A stretch of 64,000 nucleotides of DNA. It comes from Crotalaria pallida. Lineage: Eukaryota > Streptophyta > Magnoliopsida > Fabales > Fabaceae. Of this stretch, positions 9,947 through 21,937 are shown one piece after another. Position 1 is the stretch's first letter, and each line of letters starts with the position of its first letter. The stretch is taken from the NCBI GenBank assembly GCA_037953625.1, contig CM075655.1, forward strand, positions 77,899,501 to 77,963,500, written 5' to 3'. The notes under the pieces were generated by a model that searched no databases, was not told where the DNA came from, and saw only the letters and a program-made list of their open reading frames with translations. The position numbers and the translations under genes were made by a program.

Positions 9947-10303
9947 CTTAGAGGTGATAATCAAAGACCCAGGTCTCATGCTCCGAGGAGATTCAACCGC
10001 GACACTCGCGAATATCGCTTCTCTTTGGTGGATCTTCGGACTGGAGGACCAGCAGACTACCATGGTGGCTATCCGTTACCACTGCCCATTGATCCCGGAG
10101 CTGAGGAGGTGGATGTATATGAGGACTTGGATCCTACGGAACCTCTTGAGGATAATTTTGAAGCCTTGCCCCAGAGTGACCCAGATGAGATTGAAGAGGA
10201 CCCTAGTGAGGGATCGTCTCCAATCGAGTATTCGAGTGCAGATGTTTGAGAGTATGACCCGGAGGAAGTGCCTGCTACGGCGTCTAGTGATGAGGATCAG
10301 TAG
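9947..10303 (+). pseudogene. F3 LTR ORF with acidic C-terminus, one nonsense codon
   Basis: Open from 9947 (after a TAG) to a TGA at 10247-10249. The same frame then continues for 17 codons to TAG at 10301-10303. The N-terminal part is Arg-rich. The rest is Pro/Asp/Glu-rich with QSDPDEIEEDPSEGSSP and, after the TGA, EYDPEEVPA and SSDEDQ. The DEIEEDP block also occurs in the F2 LTR ORF at 62074-62547 and resembles EEEEDPVED at 31088-31537. No ATG start is clear; the start may lie in an upstream exon. In the F3 block at 13185 a decayed copy is visible near 13600-13690 on the minus strand. Family unknown. Confidence 0.5.
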
Positions 10304-10656
10304 TTAGTTTATTTTCAGTTATGTATTAGGAATCATGTATGTTATTGGACTTTGATAACTTTGCTGGATACTATGTAACTCCCGTACTGTAATAAGGATT
10401 TTCTGGGCTTGATAACTTAAAAAACATTATAATGATTATGAGTATGATAAATGAGGTTCCAAAGCGCGGTGTTGGTAACATAAATGGGGTGACGTGGGAC
10501 ATGAATGTATCATGTTATAATAAAAATGTTTTTGAAAAAGAAATGTATTTACGAGAATGAACCCATGTCCACGTCATCAAATAAAAATAAATAAATTTAC
10601 CCGTATTTTTGTGAATTAAATTAAAAGGAAATTTCAAGTTTCTAAATCTGGGTGTT

Positions 10657-11850
10657 ACACTAGACATCTAGAACCTAAGCTTTAAATCAAATTTTGCCTT
10701 TAAATCCAAACAGGTCTGTTGTTGACCTGAGGCTCAAATGCCATAACTAAAAATAGTAAATCAACTCCAAATCGCATGAAAATTGGTACAAACCTTTCTC
10801 ATACAGTCAAGACCATCTCATAAAAATTTTAGATTATTTGGAGTTGTTTATGTTTTACTTTTTCAATTAAATTTGGCACTTGGTCTGAAAAATCTGAACC
10901 AATCGTTTCACAGCTTTTCCCTTAGAAAAATTATCAAATCAACTCCAAATCATATAAGACTTTACAGAAAGTCTCATGATATCTTCAAAAAATCACCATA
11001 AAAATTTCAAGCCATTTGGAGTTGGTTAAGTTCAAAAATTCTGTTTATGTTTAATCCGAAAAGCTTATTTTTCCGGAATTTTTTTCACACAAATGACTCC
11101 AATGCAATTAGCAAACAAATTCCAAAAATCATATAAAAATTCAAAGACACCGCAATTATCATCATCAAAACAGTGACCATATTTCATAGATATTGAACTT
11201 GAGGAAACATTTTTCAATTAAGCCTTTTTCATTTGAAAATACAAGTTTTTCTCAAATGTTCTTTAACAAACAAATTTCATTTAAAATATCAAAACAATTT
11301 CAAACCACTCCAAATTTTCCAGACTTCATTTAAATCATATCAAGAACAACATATTAAATTTTCAAGGCAATCGGATTAGCACACCTAACATTTATCACGA
11401 ACGCCTACAAGCTAAAGCAACATGTTTAAATATTCAGCATAGATGTATCATATCATTTTCCATTTCATTCACAAACATGCAGCCCTTAAAGGGTCATTTT
11501 CCTACTCCAAACACACATTATCATGCACCGAAATCACAAGTTTCCAGCCACACATTTAGCTCACACAAACATGCACTTTTCAAACTAAGTTGATTCATTT
11601 CCATGCTTCTAATCCTAATTCAATTTCTTTTTCAACAAATCACTCAAGTCAACATATTATTTGCAATCAAACCTAAACCAAATGCTCTTAACCGAATAAT
11701 CCAAGAACATAAACAAATTTCTATACTCAAGCATTTCTATACACAAAACCATATAGCACATACATCACATAATCAATCATTAAATCAATTCATCACTAAT
11801 TTTTTCTTCAAAAACCGAATTATAAGGCATAGAAATAATTTATTTTAACT
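10657..11850 (-). mobile_element. F3 internal fragment, minus orientation
   Basis: Clearly similar to about 18720-19860 and 54180-54700, where GGAGTTG-containing degenerate units recur (CCAAATCA, TTTACAGA, TTTGGAGTTG). It abuts the plus-oriented F3 end at 10656, so two F3 pieces meet head-to-tail in opposite orientation. Small ORFs here are chance. The right border with the Athila-like LTR is approximate. Confidence 0.5.
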
Positions 11851-12580
11851 CAAGGAGAAGAGTTTAGGTAATTCTTTATTGTCCATGATAGGGTATCCTG
11901 TTCTATTTCTTCTACTTTATTCTTTTATAATGTGTAACTAAAACCCTTTGTAGTTAGGAACATGGTGGATTTGTATGGATGGGTTTATATATTTATGAAT
12001 TGATGTTTTTCATTCAAAACCTATTGCATGTTTGGTTGTGTTTTAATTCCAATTCATGAAATTGACCACTTTATGTTTTGTTTAGAATCTCTAATCCAAC
12101 AAGTGACCATCTGTAGGTTAGAATAGGTCGTTCTTCCAAACATTATAACCTCCTAGTTTGTAGACATACATCTAGGGCTTATATGACTTGAATATTCCGG
12201 TGTTCTTAATTGTGATTATTCATGTGTCAAAATCGCTTAAGACATTAAGGGTTCTCATATTGAATAAGAAACATAAATTCGCAGAGATATCTTGTTTTTA
12301 TTGTCGTGGGTTTAATGAAAAATAGAGATTCATAATTAGTAAATAAGTCTTGCGATGAAACTAGTTCCTAACGCCTTTCTCTATATGTCTCGCAAACCCT
12401 ATTTTAATAGTTTATTTCTAATGGTTTGTTTATTTAAATAATAAAAAGTTTATAGGTTTCTCTTTTAATTACCCTTTGGTGAGAATTATTTGGAAACAAC
12501 TCACAATTCTCGAGTGGAATGATAATTTACTTACTCTTTATTACTTGTTATCTAGTATAATTGCTAGTATCAATCCAACA
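11850..12580 (+). repeat. Athila-like 5' LTR, 3' portion
   Basis: Similar to about 25190-25931. Shared features are GTGTAACTAAAACCCT near the middle, an AGGAANATGGTGGATTTG block, and the end TTTATTACTTGTT with a final CCAACA. The left part is missing at the junction with the F3 fragment. Confidence 0.7.
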
Positions 12581-12594
12581 GCTATCCATCTTTT

Positions 12595-13184
12595 CTGATA
12601 TGGTCATAAAATTCATTGAGGTTTTTGTGGATGACTTCTCAGTCTTTGGGTCCTCATTTGAATCATGTTTAAATAATCTGGAACAGGTTTTGAAAAGGTG
12701 TCAGGAAACTAACCTTGCACTTAACTGGAAAAAATGCCAATTTATGATTAAGGAAGGGATAGTTTTGGGGCACCTAATTTCTGAAAGAGGAATAGAGGTA
12801 GACAGAGCAAAAATTTCTGCGACTGAGAATCTACCTCCTCCAAGAAATTTCAAAGGTGTTAGGACTTTTCTGGGACATGCTGGTTTTTACAGGCGGTTCG
12901 TAAAAGATTTTTCAAAATAGCCAAACCCCTTTGCAGTTTGTTGGAGAAAGATGTGGAATTTAATTTTTATAATGATTGCATGAATGCTTTTAATGATTTG
13001 AGAAAGAGACTAGTATCTGCCCCTTAGTGATTCCACCTGCTTGAAAGGAACCTTTTGAACTTATGTGTGCTGCTAGTGATTTTGCTATAGGTGCAGTATT
13101 AGGACAAAGGAAAGAGAAAGTATTTCATGTAATTTATTATGCTAGTAGTGTGCTAAATGATGTCCAAATTAATTATACGACTAC
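12595..13184 (+). pseudogene. Athila-like reverse transcriptase end and RNase H start
   Basis: Begins at FSDMV and reads the catalytic region VFVDDFSVFG (the DD pair of RT), then KCQFMIKEGIVLGH, FLGHAGFYRRFVKDF and, after a one-base frameshift at about 12918, the AKPL block. The RNase H region follows (PFELMCAASDFAIGAVLGQ, with stops near 13025-13045) and ends at INYT where the F3 block inserted. RT upstream of the DD motif is absent, so the enzyme could not function. Confidence 0.85.
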
Positions 13185-16100
13185 TGTAACACCCCGATTC
13201 AGAAACTTGGAAATATTCTTTTATTTTAATTCTTGAAAATACGGGTAAATATTTTTATTTAATTTTATTGATGACATGGACATGAAATGATCCTTGTATA
13301 TACATTACTTTTCAAAACCATTTTCTTTATAAAATAATTCATTCATGCCCCACGTCATCCATCCGGTTCCAAATCGAGATGTTACCAACATCGCGCTTTG
13401 AAACCCAATTTACCATAATAAAAAATAATCGAGTTGCTGTCTCAACTATAAAGTCTGAAAAACAATATTACAACTTGGGAGTTACACAGTATCTGAATCA
13501 AAGTCATCAAGTCTACCTTAGTAAAATACAAGACCCGACAAAACATAACAGAAACTAATGAGAGCTGATGGCCTTCCTCAGTGGAAGCTGCTGCAGGAGC
13601 CTTCTCCAGTTCACTCCCACTTATTCGCATCAGAATCATCTACCGAAGGAGATCCTTCGCTCAAGTCCTTCTCAATCCGTGGATCCACCATCTAATTGGT
13701 CGACAAAAGACCAATGGAAACATACAACAAAGACATAGAGAGAGTCAGCTTTTCCGGGCGGATAAGCCTACTGTGTGAGATTACATCAGACAATATATCA
13801 GGATAAAATAACCGAACAACAAACACGTCAAGTATATACATGCACATCACAATTTATCATCCCAATTTATCATTTCCACTTTACCGTTAACATTGTCATT
13901 TCTCTTTTTGATCTCTTTCTCAACTCATTCTTCACGTTATTTCACAACCTCAATGCCATCACACTTGTCTCTTCCTTGGCCTTATCCGTAGTGTTCTCAT
14001 CACTTGGCCATTCCCATTCTCATCATCAATTTCCTTATCATTTTTAACTCATAAGTTATAAGTCTTTTCATTGTTCTTAATCTTTTCTTATTAAGTTTTA
14101 TTAGATTGCATCCATCGATGACAAGGGATAATATGACTTTATCGTGGACTTGGTTAGCACACATACATCTCCTCTAATCCTCCCAAGCCTAAATGGAAGC
14201 AAACGGGACGTACAGGCCGCAACCGTACGGGCCGACCATCATAACAATCCATGTTTTATTTAACACGATATCGCAAGGGCCCAAAACCATTCGATTGCCC
14301 ACCTCGTTCAGGTTCCCTCTCACCGTTTCAAATTTGATAAGGGGGCGACAATACTTTTCTAGTCTCGAGTGCAGAACACGCTACGATCCCCTGGGTATCA
14401 ATCCCCAATCACATATAGACTCGTTCTGCCTAGAAAAGCACTCTAGGTTACTTGACGTTTCACCATCATCACCCTCCCCTAACACTGATTATTCGCAGAT
14501 AAACACACACTCAACTCGCCGCATTAATCAATATCTTTTAGTGTCTTATTAAAACTTATTAACCTAATTGCGGATGAGTCACCCTTGTACACCCCTTTGG
14601 TGATCCTCGACCTCTAAGGAACAATCTTTCACAGTAGTCCTTTCACAAAAGCACTTGCTTAACATAACCGGAGGCTCGGAACCACGGGGTAGAAGTCACG
14701 TGGCCAGTACAAACTCAACCTGGAAAGCACATAAGTCCACCTTAATGCACATCAGGGAGATTCACTGTTGCATTTCACAATACTCACAACAATTCATAAA
14801 TTTCCAAAATTCCTGCCTTTACAATTTCACTTTGATTTATTATTTCATCTTAATAATTTCTCAAGCTCTTGCCATCAAATCATCACGCATACTTTCACTT
14901 TTGTTAACTCAAAACCATCAATCATTTTCATCATAATTATGTCCCGCCATAAACATAATCTTTTATCTCTCATCAGGTAAATTTCAAAATTTTCATCAAC
15001 ATCATTATTTCATAACACAAGGCAACATCTTACATAACATGATTACTTTTGATTTTCTAAAAGTTCAGCAGGCATATAATCATCATATCATACCATTTCA
15101 TCATTAGCATATTGACAACATCAAGTAATCCTCATGCAATATTAAAAAGGGAAGTCTTAGTCCTACGTATAAGTGGTCAGACACAAGCAATCATTTGCCA
15201 CTATACGACTGACTCACAGACCCCTATGTTCCGGCTTTTGAGATGGCCAGGAACATCTTAACACATTACCTATAGACCACGGTGTCTTAGGAAACCTGCT
15301 CTCTCACCTTGATTGTTGACAAACATCCAAAGAGTCCACGCGGCCCAGCTCTCCGACACGTGTCCACAGCTGACACCTTTTTAATTCCTCGCGACAGACA
15401 TCACACAATAATATCATAATTCAAATTAAACATTAAGTCCATTATAAAACCAAACTTTGAAAACTTAGACTAAATCTCTTCGGGTAAAAATCAAAACACA
15501 CAGCTTTTTCTCAATTTCATTCCAAAACTCTTAACACTTTTAATTCCTCAAAATCATTATAAAAAAATAACGGAATAAACTTAAACAATTAGTTGTTGGT
15601 CCGTCTTGGACAACAACTCGTTTGGACCCGAAAACACCAAAAAACAACCATTTTTCAATTTAACTTTTACCCCAAATCAAGTGCCACTTAAAACATGAGC
15701 TTTTAACCATGGGAAGACATTTTACAAGTTGAAAACACTATAATTACAATTCTGGACAGCATGCAACAAGTTCCATAAATCACATTTTAGAAAATCCAAA
15801 AATACCGTAAAAGTACGTTTTACTTCATATTACTCTTTAACACAAGACAAACACTTAAATACTTCATTTTTCAAACATTAGCACCAAATATAGATCTTGG
15901 CCAGCCACTACACATGCCCCATAATTTTAATTAAATTAAACTAAATCAATCCAAAGATCACTTTTAAAGTAATTACGTAACCACACACTTTTCAACCATC
16001 AATCAAACACATAAACGATAAACAACACTTTGACTAATCAAGCCAAATAATCAAACAACTCCTATTCCTTTATGCATTTGATTAATTTAAGCAAGTAGGC

Positions 16101-16798
16101 ACATAACCAATTAAGCATCAAGCAACACTTAGAATAAGTCAACTTTGTCCTAAACTAAACACTTAACCGAAAACTAAACAACAAAACTCCCTAATTTTAT
16201 TTTTACATAGGTTAAACTAACTTCAAATAACACGTAGCAATTAACAAAATAAATTCCTCCCTTCATGAACACACTCTGAGGCCGAATCATGCGTCAAAAG
16301 GAACCAAGATCAATTTATTCCCTATCACTTCCTAAAAGCACTTAATCACACTTTTTCCAATCAAGCTATATCATAAAATCAATTAACTAACTCAAAATCA
16401 AACATATAACACATAACTAATTCAAAAACAATTTACTTTTCATGTCCCTATACTTAAACAATTAACACAGTCAAATAAACAAGTGATGCATACACATATG
16501 ACCCAAATAATTCAATTATCATGCGACATTTAGAACCACCAAACCCAAGTTCTCATTTAGTTAATACCGAACCATGTGAATAAATGAAATCAAGATAAAG
16601 ATTAATTTCCTAACTCCTCCTTCATGAAACCGAAACAAGTAGCATGATTAGCAAATAGTCCAAACTCTATCCTACACGTCTCATACAATTTAAAAGAAAT
16701 CATGTTTAACAAGTACACAACAAAAACAAACCATTTCCTTAACCACATGTTCAAATAAGCAGGAACCAAAACAAGAAAAATGCATCAATTAGATCATT

Positions 16799-17283
16799 CA
16801 CTACTGCAGATCGGACATTTCGCATCTGTTTTTTAAGACATTTCGCATCTGTTTTGGAAATGATGTCCTTGTGAGAGATGTAGATAGTTATGATTTTTCG
16901 CATGACTTTTTAAAACAGATGTGAAATGTCAGAACTTTCGGCATCACTTATATAACTAATGCAAAAAGTACATATTACTGATGGAAAAAGTATACTTTCC
17001 GCATCACTTATTTTAAAACAGATGTAGAAAGTATAATAACTGATGCGGAAAGTACACTTTTTGCATCTAATATTTTTTTAACAGATGCGGAAAGTGCACT
17101 TTTCGCATCTGTTATTTGCAAATAACGGATGCGAAAAGTTCACTTTCCACATCTGTTATTTGCACTTTCCACATCAGTTATATGCAAATAACAGATACGG
17201 AAAGTGCACTTTTCGCATATGTTATATATAAATAATAGATGCGGCTAGAATTTTTTTTTTTTGCAATTTTTATATATATAGTG
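16799..17283. mobile_element. Miniature CACTA-like element
   Basis: Left end CACTACTGCAG and right end ATATAGTG have the CACTA/TAGTG form. Flanking triplets are ATT (16796-16798) and ACT (17284-17286), two of three matching. The interior is almost wholly built of direct and inverted copies of a subterminal unit around TTTCGCATCTGTT and its complement AACAGATGCGGAAAG. Clusters of such subterminal repeats bind CACTA transposase in known families. No ORF. The inverted ends beyond the first five bases are poor. Confidence 0.5.
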
Positions 17284-17357
17284 ACTTGCCTTGACTACCA
17301 AAACTAAAATTTTAAAACAAATGAATCCAACAGGCAAAATATATCCAATAATTTCAA

Positions 17358-17773
17358 GGGAGTTACTATCATGCAATCCAAATTTGGATGATTGCTATGC
17401 AACCTTTTCTTAAATCTAGTTAAAATTAGGTTTTTGTAATTTAGTCCAACATAAAAAGTAAATTAAAAATTTAGTCCTTTGTACCTATAGACAAATTATA
17501 ACTTTTAATTTGAAAAAAAATTAAAAGTAGTTAAAATTAGTCACTTGTGTAAAAAGGCTTAATGCAGGTGACTAAATTTAAAATTAAAAGTTATAATTTG
17601 TCTATAGGTACAAAGGACTAAATTTTTAATTTACTTTTTATGTTGGACTAAATTGCAAAAAACTAATTTTAACTACTTCAAATAATGACATGACATAGGT
17701 GTCAACTTCTTATTGGTTTAAGAAAAGGTTGCATAACAACCATCCAATTTTGGATTGCATGATAGAAATACCC
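17358..17773. mobile_element. MULE-like MITE with near-full-length palindrome
   Basis: The 9 bp TAATTTCAA at 17349-17357 and 17774-17782 is a perfect target duplication, the size made by Mutator-like elements. The ends are long inverted repeats: left GGGAGTTACTATCATGCAATCC, matching right GGGTATTTCTATCATGCAATCC on the other strand, and pairing continues past GGTTGCATA. The central part also folds on itself (TTTAGTCCTTTGTACCTATAG and its complement), so almost the whole 416 bp could form one hairpin. Non-coding. Confidence 0.8.
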
Positions 17774-20772
17774 TAATTTCAATACAACTACAAATTGTAC
17801 TACAAATTCTAAAAATCTCCAAAACTAAATGCTACAAATTCTATTACAATATATCCAAAAATAAAGCAAAATAAATATATCCAATCCAATACAACTACCC
17901 ATAAAACCCTATCTCTTATCAGTCACAATTTTCAATAGCCTCTATCATGCCTATAAATTAAATCAAACTTATACAGTACTAGTAACTTAGTATAAAAATT
18001 CAATCTCACTTTTCATTCTTAGAACCAGAAGCTTCCCCATCATTATTGAGCACAATCACCTCAGCCTGTTGTTCCTGCGCTTCTTTTTCTTTCTCCAATG
18101 TTAGCAATGTTAGCACACTTTTTAACCAGATCTTCTTTATTCTTCTATGCTTTTTCGATACACATTGTGAGTGAGCATCACAAAATCAAAAACACATTGT
18201 GAGCAAGCATAACAAAATCAAAAACACCAAAATAAATCACAAACGCAAGCAAAACGAAAATATACGGTTCAACATCACACAATAGCTAAAGAAGAAATAA
18301 CATGAACTATACCTATAGAAACAGATCGAGTGCACCTTGCATACCTGGAAAAATGAAAGTACAACATTTTACAACTTTAACAAACAAAAAATATGTATAG
18401 ATTTAAGTTCTTGGCCTTAAAGCAATCTAAATCACATAACATACAAGCTCACTTTACAAAAATAAGAATCAATCTCCTACACACATTTAATCATATCCAA
18501 ACATCACCTTAAAAGTGTGAAGTACAGCCAAGTCATAGAAAATGCACCAAGTATCAAACACATCCGAAAAGTGTCAAAGAAAGTACTAGCTCACATACGG
18601 GGAAATCAAGGAAAGAAAATTCCAAATCCATATCAAATCAATGAGTTTCGATCTCAATTTATGAAATACACTTAAACATATATTAAAGTCCATCTCATAA
18701 AATTTTCAAGACATTCCAACACTTAGAACATGAATTTTCTCTCAGTTTTGCCATAAAAACCAAATCAGAACTGTTGTAAATCTGAGGCAAAAATGCAATT
18801 ACTAAAATAGCAAACTAACTCCAATTCACACGAAATTTGGTACGGAGCTTCTTCACATACTTAAGATCATATCATAACAAATTTCAAATTATTTGGAGTT
18901 GCCTAAGTCATGTTTTCCATTAAAAACTTTGTCATTATGAAAAATATGAACAGAGTTGCTTACTGTTTTGAAATTAGTAAGAATACCAAATCAACTCCAA
19001 ATCACCTCAAATTTTACAGAGAGTCTCCTAACAGGTTTAAGGTCTTACCATAAAAATTTCAAATTCATTGGAGTAGAATAAGTTCGAAAATTCAGCTCAC
19101 ATTCATTCCGGAAAACTCGTTTTTCCGAATTTGGTTTCTCAAAAACAATCTTTGTAAAAATAGTACACCATTCCCAAAAATCATACAAAAATTCAAAGAG
19201 CTCTACACCAATGTAACCAAAACAGTGACTAATTCTCAAAAGCATCGTACATGTGAAAGTACCTTTCATCAAGACCTCTTGCACCTAAAAATACAAATTT
19301 TCACAACCAGTCCTCAACAAACAAAATTCATTTAAAATATCAAAACAAGTCCAAACCACTTCAAAATTTCCAGAAAATACTCAAATAACATCAAGATCAA
19401 TATACTAAATTCTCAGAACAATCTAATTAGTAGAACTATTATTTAACCAAACATCCAACAAGAAAATCACATACTAATCAAAATTTCAGCTTAGAATCAA
19501 ATTAATATTTTCTATATCATTCCTTAACAAAAAGATCCTACATGGTTCTAATCACACTCCAAACATACAATATCACCTAATAATTCACAATATGCATAAA
19601 AAAATTAATTTCCTTAAAACATATACATGCACACCAATTCAGTTCTCTTTCAAACTAATTAAAAGAAAAATTTTCTCTAATTAAAAACTCAACTTTGTTT
19701 TGTTATATCACAAACACAAATGAAGGTTCAAATATTTATTTTTCATAACCCATTCAGTCCTAACATAAAGATAAGATATATAAAAACATTTGTAACTTCA
19801 AAACTCATTCTTCTTCAAATGACATTCTCATAAAATTCAAGAGTAAGACATGCATGCCTCACATTACTAGAAAATCAACGTCAATGGCCTATTTTAACAT
19901 GCCTCACATAAGGAAAATGAACCAATCTATTATATTCATTTTCATGTGAACCGAAATATACATAGGAGGATAAGAATAGATTTTTGCAAAACAATTTATC
20001 AAGTTAACATGCAACAAGGATCAAGCCTTATTTCCTCATTTCAATCATAAATCAAAGCATTAAAATGAAACAAAATTATTTGGGTAAAAGTTATGAGAAA
20101 ACCGTATAGCTTCATCATCCACCAAACCAAGACAAAATCAATTCCTTTATGTATTTTTACAAAGAAACCAAAAAATAGGACAATAAATAACAAAGGTGCA
20201 TCAAACAATAACATGCATCAAGATAAAAAATCATTTCTGCTATGTTCATGCCTTGGCCGAAACTTACATGAAGAAAGAATAGAAATTTTTGCAAAATAAA
20301 ATCAATACAAAGACATAGGTTTCAAGATCAATAAAATCAACTCTTAATCCTTCATTCCAAATCATTAAAGTAAAACAAAAATCACTTGGGTAAAAATAGG
20401 GACAAAACCGTGTGGCCCCTTTAGCATACATGCATGTCCCTTTTCCATTTCTAAACTCAAATCCATGTATAATAAAGCTCAAAAAGTAAAGAGAAACATC
20501 AAAGAGTGACATGCATGAGCTTTTGAAATTCAAACAAATAAACTCCTCCATGGAACCAAATAAAACCGAAACATAACAAAAAAAAGGGAAAGAAAATCAA
20601 GTTTAAGGATAAATACCTTGATGGAGAAAGAAAATGAATAGCAAAATCAAAGGGGTTCTTCTTCCCCTTCCTCCCTTCCCGACGACTGCTTCTTCTTCCC
20701 CTTCTATCTTCTCTTGTTTTTTTTGTCTAGGTTAGAAGGTGTAAAAGTATGTGGTTGAGTGGGGTCTTGGGG

Positions 20773-20780
20773 TATTTATA
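20773..20780 (-). promoter_or_regulatory. TATA box of the F3 block
   Basis: TATAAATA on the minus strand. Downstream (toward 20640) is a purine-rich leader with GAAGAAGAAG runs and then CATCAAGGTATTTAT, which looks like a splice donor. It fits an LTR promoter with a 5' leader. Confidence 0.5.
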
Positions 20781-21714
20781 TTAGTTAGTTGGGGTTGGAG
20801 GTTCATTTAATTAAAAATGTGGTCCGAAACTAACTTAGAGTGGGGAAGCGTGTAGCGATAAAAAAATAAGGTCACTCATTGGTTGAAAATCTACTCTAGG
20901 ATAGGGTCATTAAATGTGGGTTTTAAATAATGTGCTTTAGATATAAAATGCATTTAATTGGGTAACCTTATGCTCTAGTGCACAAATAGATGGATGTCTA
21001 ATAATTCAAAATTCAAAATGAATAAATAAATATTCAAACCGTGTAACACTAACACAGTTGAAAATAATACTTTTCCAATACAGTACACATCATTTAAATT
21101 ATATTTCCGAATTCTTTAAATAATTAAAACTCGATGATCTCCCCAAAAAAATAAAAATTTCATGGACTGCAAAATAATTTCCAAACTGTACAGAAATAAA
21201 TCCAGAGTGCTTTTTTGTTGGAAGTAAGTTCGTGCCTACATTTTAATATGATTGTTTTGACTGTAAATTCGTATGATTCCAATTTACCAGTCGAAAGTTA
21301 TGAATTTTCAGAGTTAAATAAACCTTTTAAATCGATAATTCAAAAAATAATAACTCATCAAAATAAATTATAAATGCACCACATTTATTTTCATAAGAAA
21401 GCTGAAAACAATAAATCACCAACAAGGAATAAATTTACCATTAAATAAGTTGGTTAGGGTGCCCTATATGCATTGGTCACCCTTCTTAGAAAATTAAATC
21501 ACCTTAATTAATCCTTCAAAATTTGAAATTCAAAAACTTTAAAGAACAAAATCCTTCCAACACAAAATGAATATTTTATCATTACTAAATAAATTTTACA
21601 TTTTCAAATAATTATTTTCACTCAAATAATATATTTATATAATTTCGAAAAGAATTTCACAATCACAATTTTCCAAAAATCAATTTATAAAAGTGGGAAA
21701 AATTGCAGGTATTA

Positions 21715-21937
21715 CTACTACTGAAAAAGAATTATTAGCTATGATTTTTGCAACGGATAAGTTTCGGTCTTATTTGATAAGGTCGAAAGTTATTGTTTAT
21801 ACTGACCTTGCAGCTTTAAGGCACCTTATGGCTAAGCAGGATGCTAAGCCAAGACTCATAAGGTGGATCTTGTTATTACAAGAGTTCGACATTGAAATAA
21901 GGGACAAAAAGGGGTTCAGAATGTTATAGCAGATCAT
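21715..21937 (+). pseudogene. Athila-like RNase H, 3' part
   Basis: Resumes the reading frame broken at 13184: TTEKELLAMIFATDKFRSYL, then VYTDLAALRHLM with the RNase H Asp, then PRLIRWILLLQEFD. One base is missing near 21914, so the frame shifts before the ADHLSRL block. The two halves together cover the normal RNase H C-terminal region. Confidence 0.85.

Larger units (their letters stand above)
9126..10656 (+). mobile_element. F3-family LTR, 3' part, plus orientation
   Basis: The last 400 bases (about 10290-10656, ending TCTGGGTGTTACA) match the reverse complement of the block starting at 13185, including a conserved GCGCGNTGTTGGTAACAT stretch. No primer-binding site follows, so this is not a complete 5' LTR. 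It is either the end of a 3' LTR, a solo LTR fragment, or a rearranged piece. It carries the ATCGAT dyad cluster and an LTR ORF. The left boundary is set by the foldback and is uncertain. Confidence 0.6.
13185..21716 (-). mobile_element. F3 LTR-type block inserted in the Athila-like RNase H (8.5 kb)
   Basis: ACTAC at 13180-13184 and at 21717-21721 is a perfect 5 bp target duplication. Removing the block restores the Athila frame at the TTTEKE motif. Read on the minus strand the block begins (T to A)GTAATACC at 21716, much like the TGTAATACCCC start of F2 at 28642, and ends GGGTGTTACA at 13185. I found no second LTR copy, primer-binding site or coding domain. It therefore reads as one very long LTR (a solo LTR) or a highly derived non-autonomous element. 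CACTA-like (16799-17283) and MULE-like (17358-17773) insertions account for about 0.9 kb. A promoter-like region lies at 20640-20780. Confidence 0.6.

Noticed and set aside
13775..14980. Several ORFs of 70-119 codons in the F3 block
   Set aside because: Sense is opposite to the block, composition is Ser/His/Phe-rich as expected from T/C-rich sequence, and no homologous frame appears in the second F3 block.
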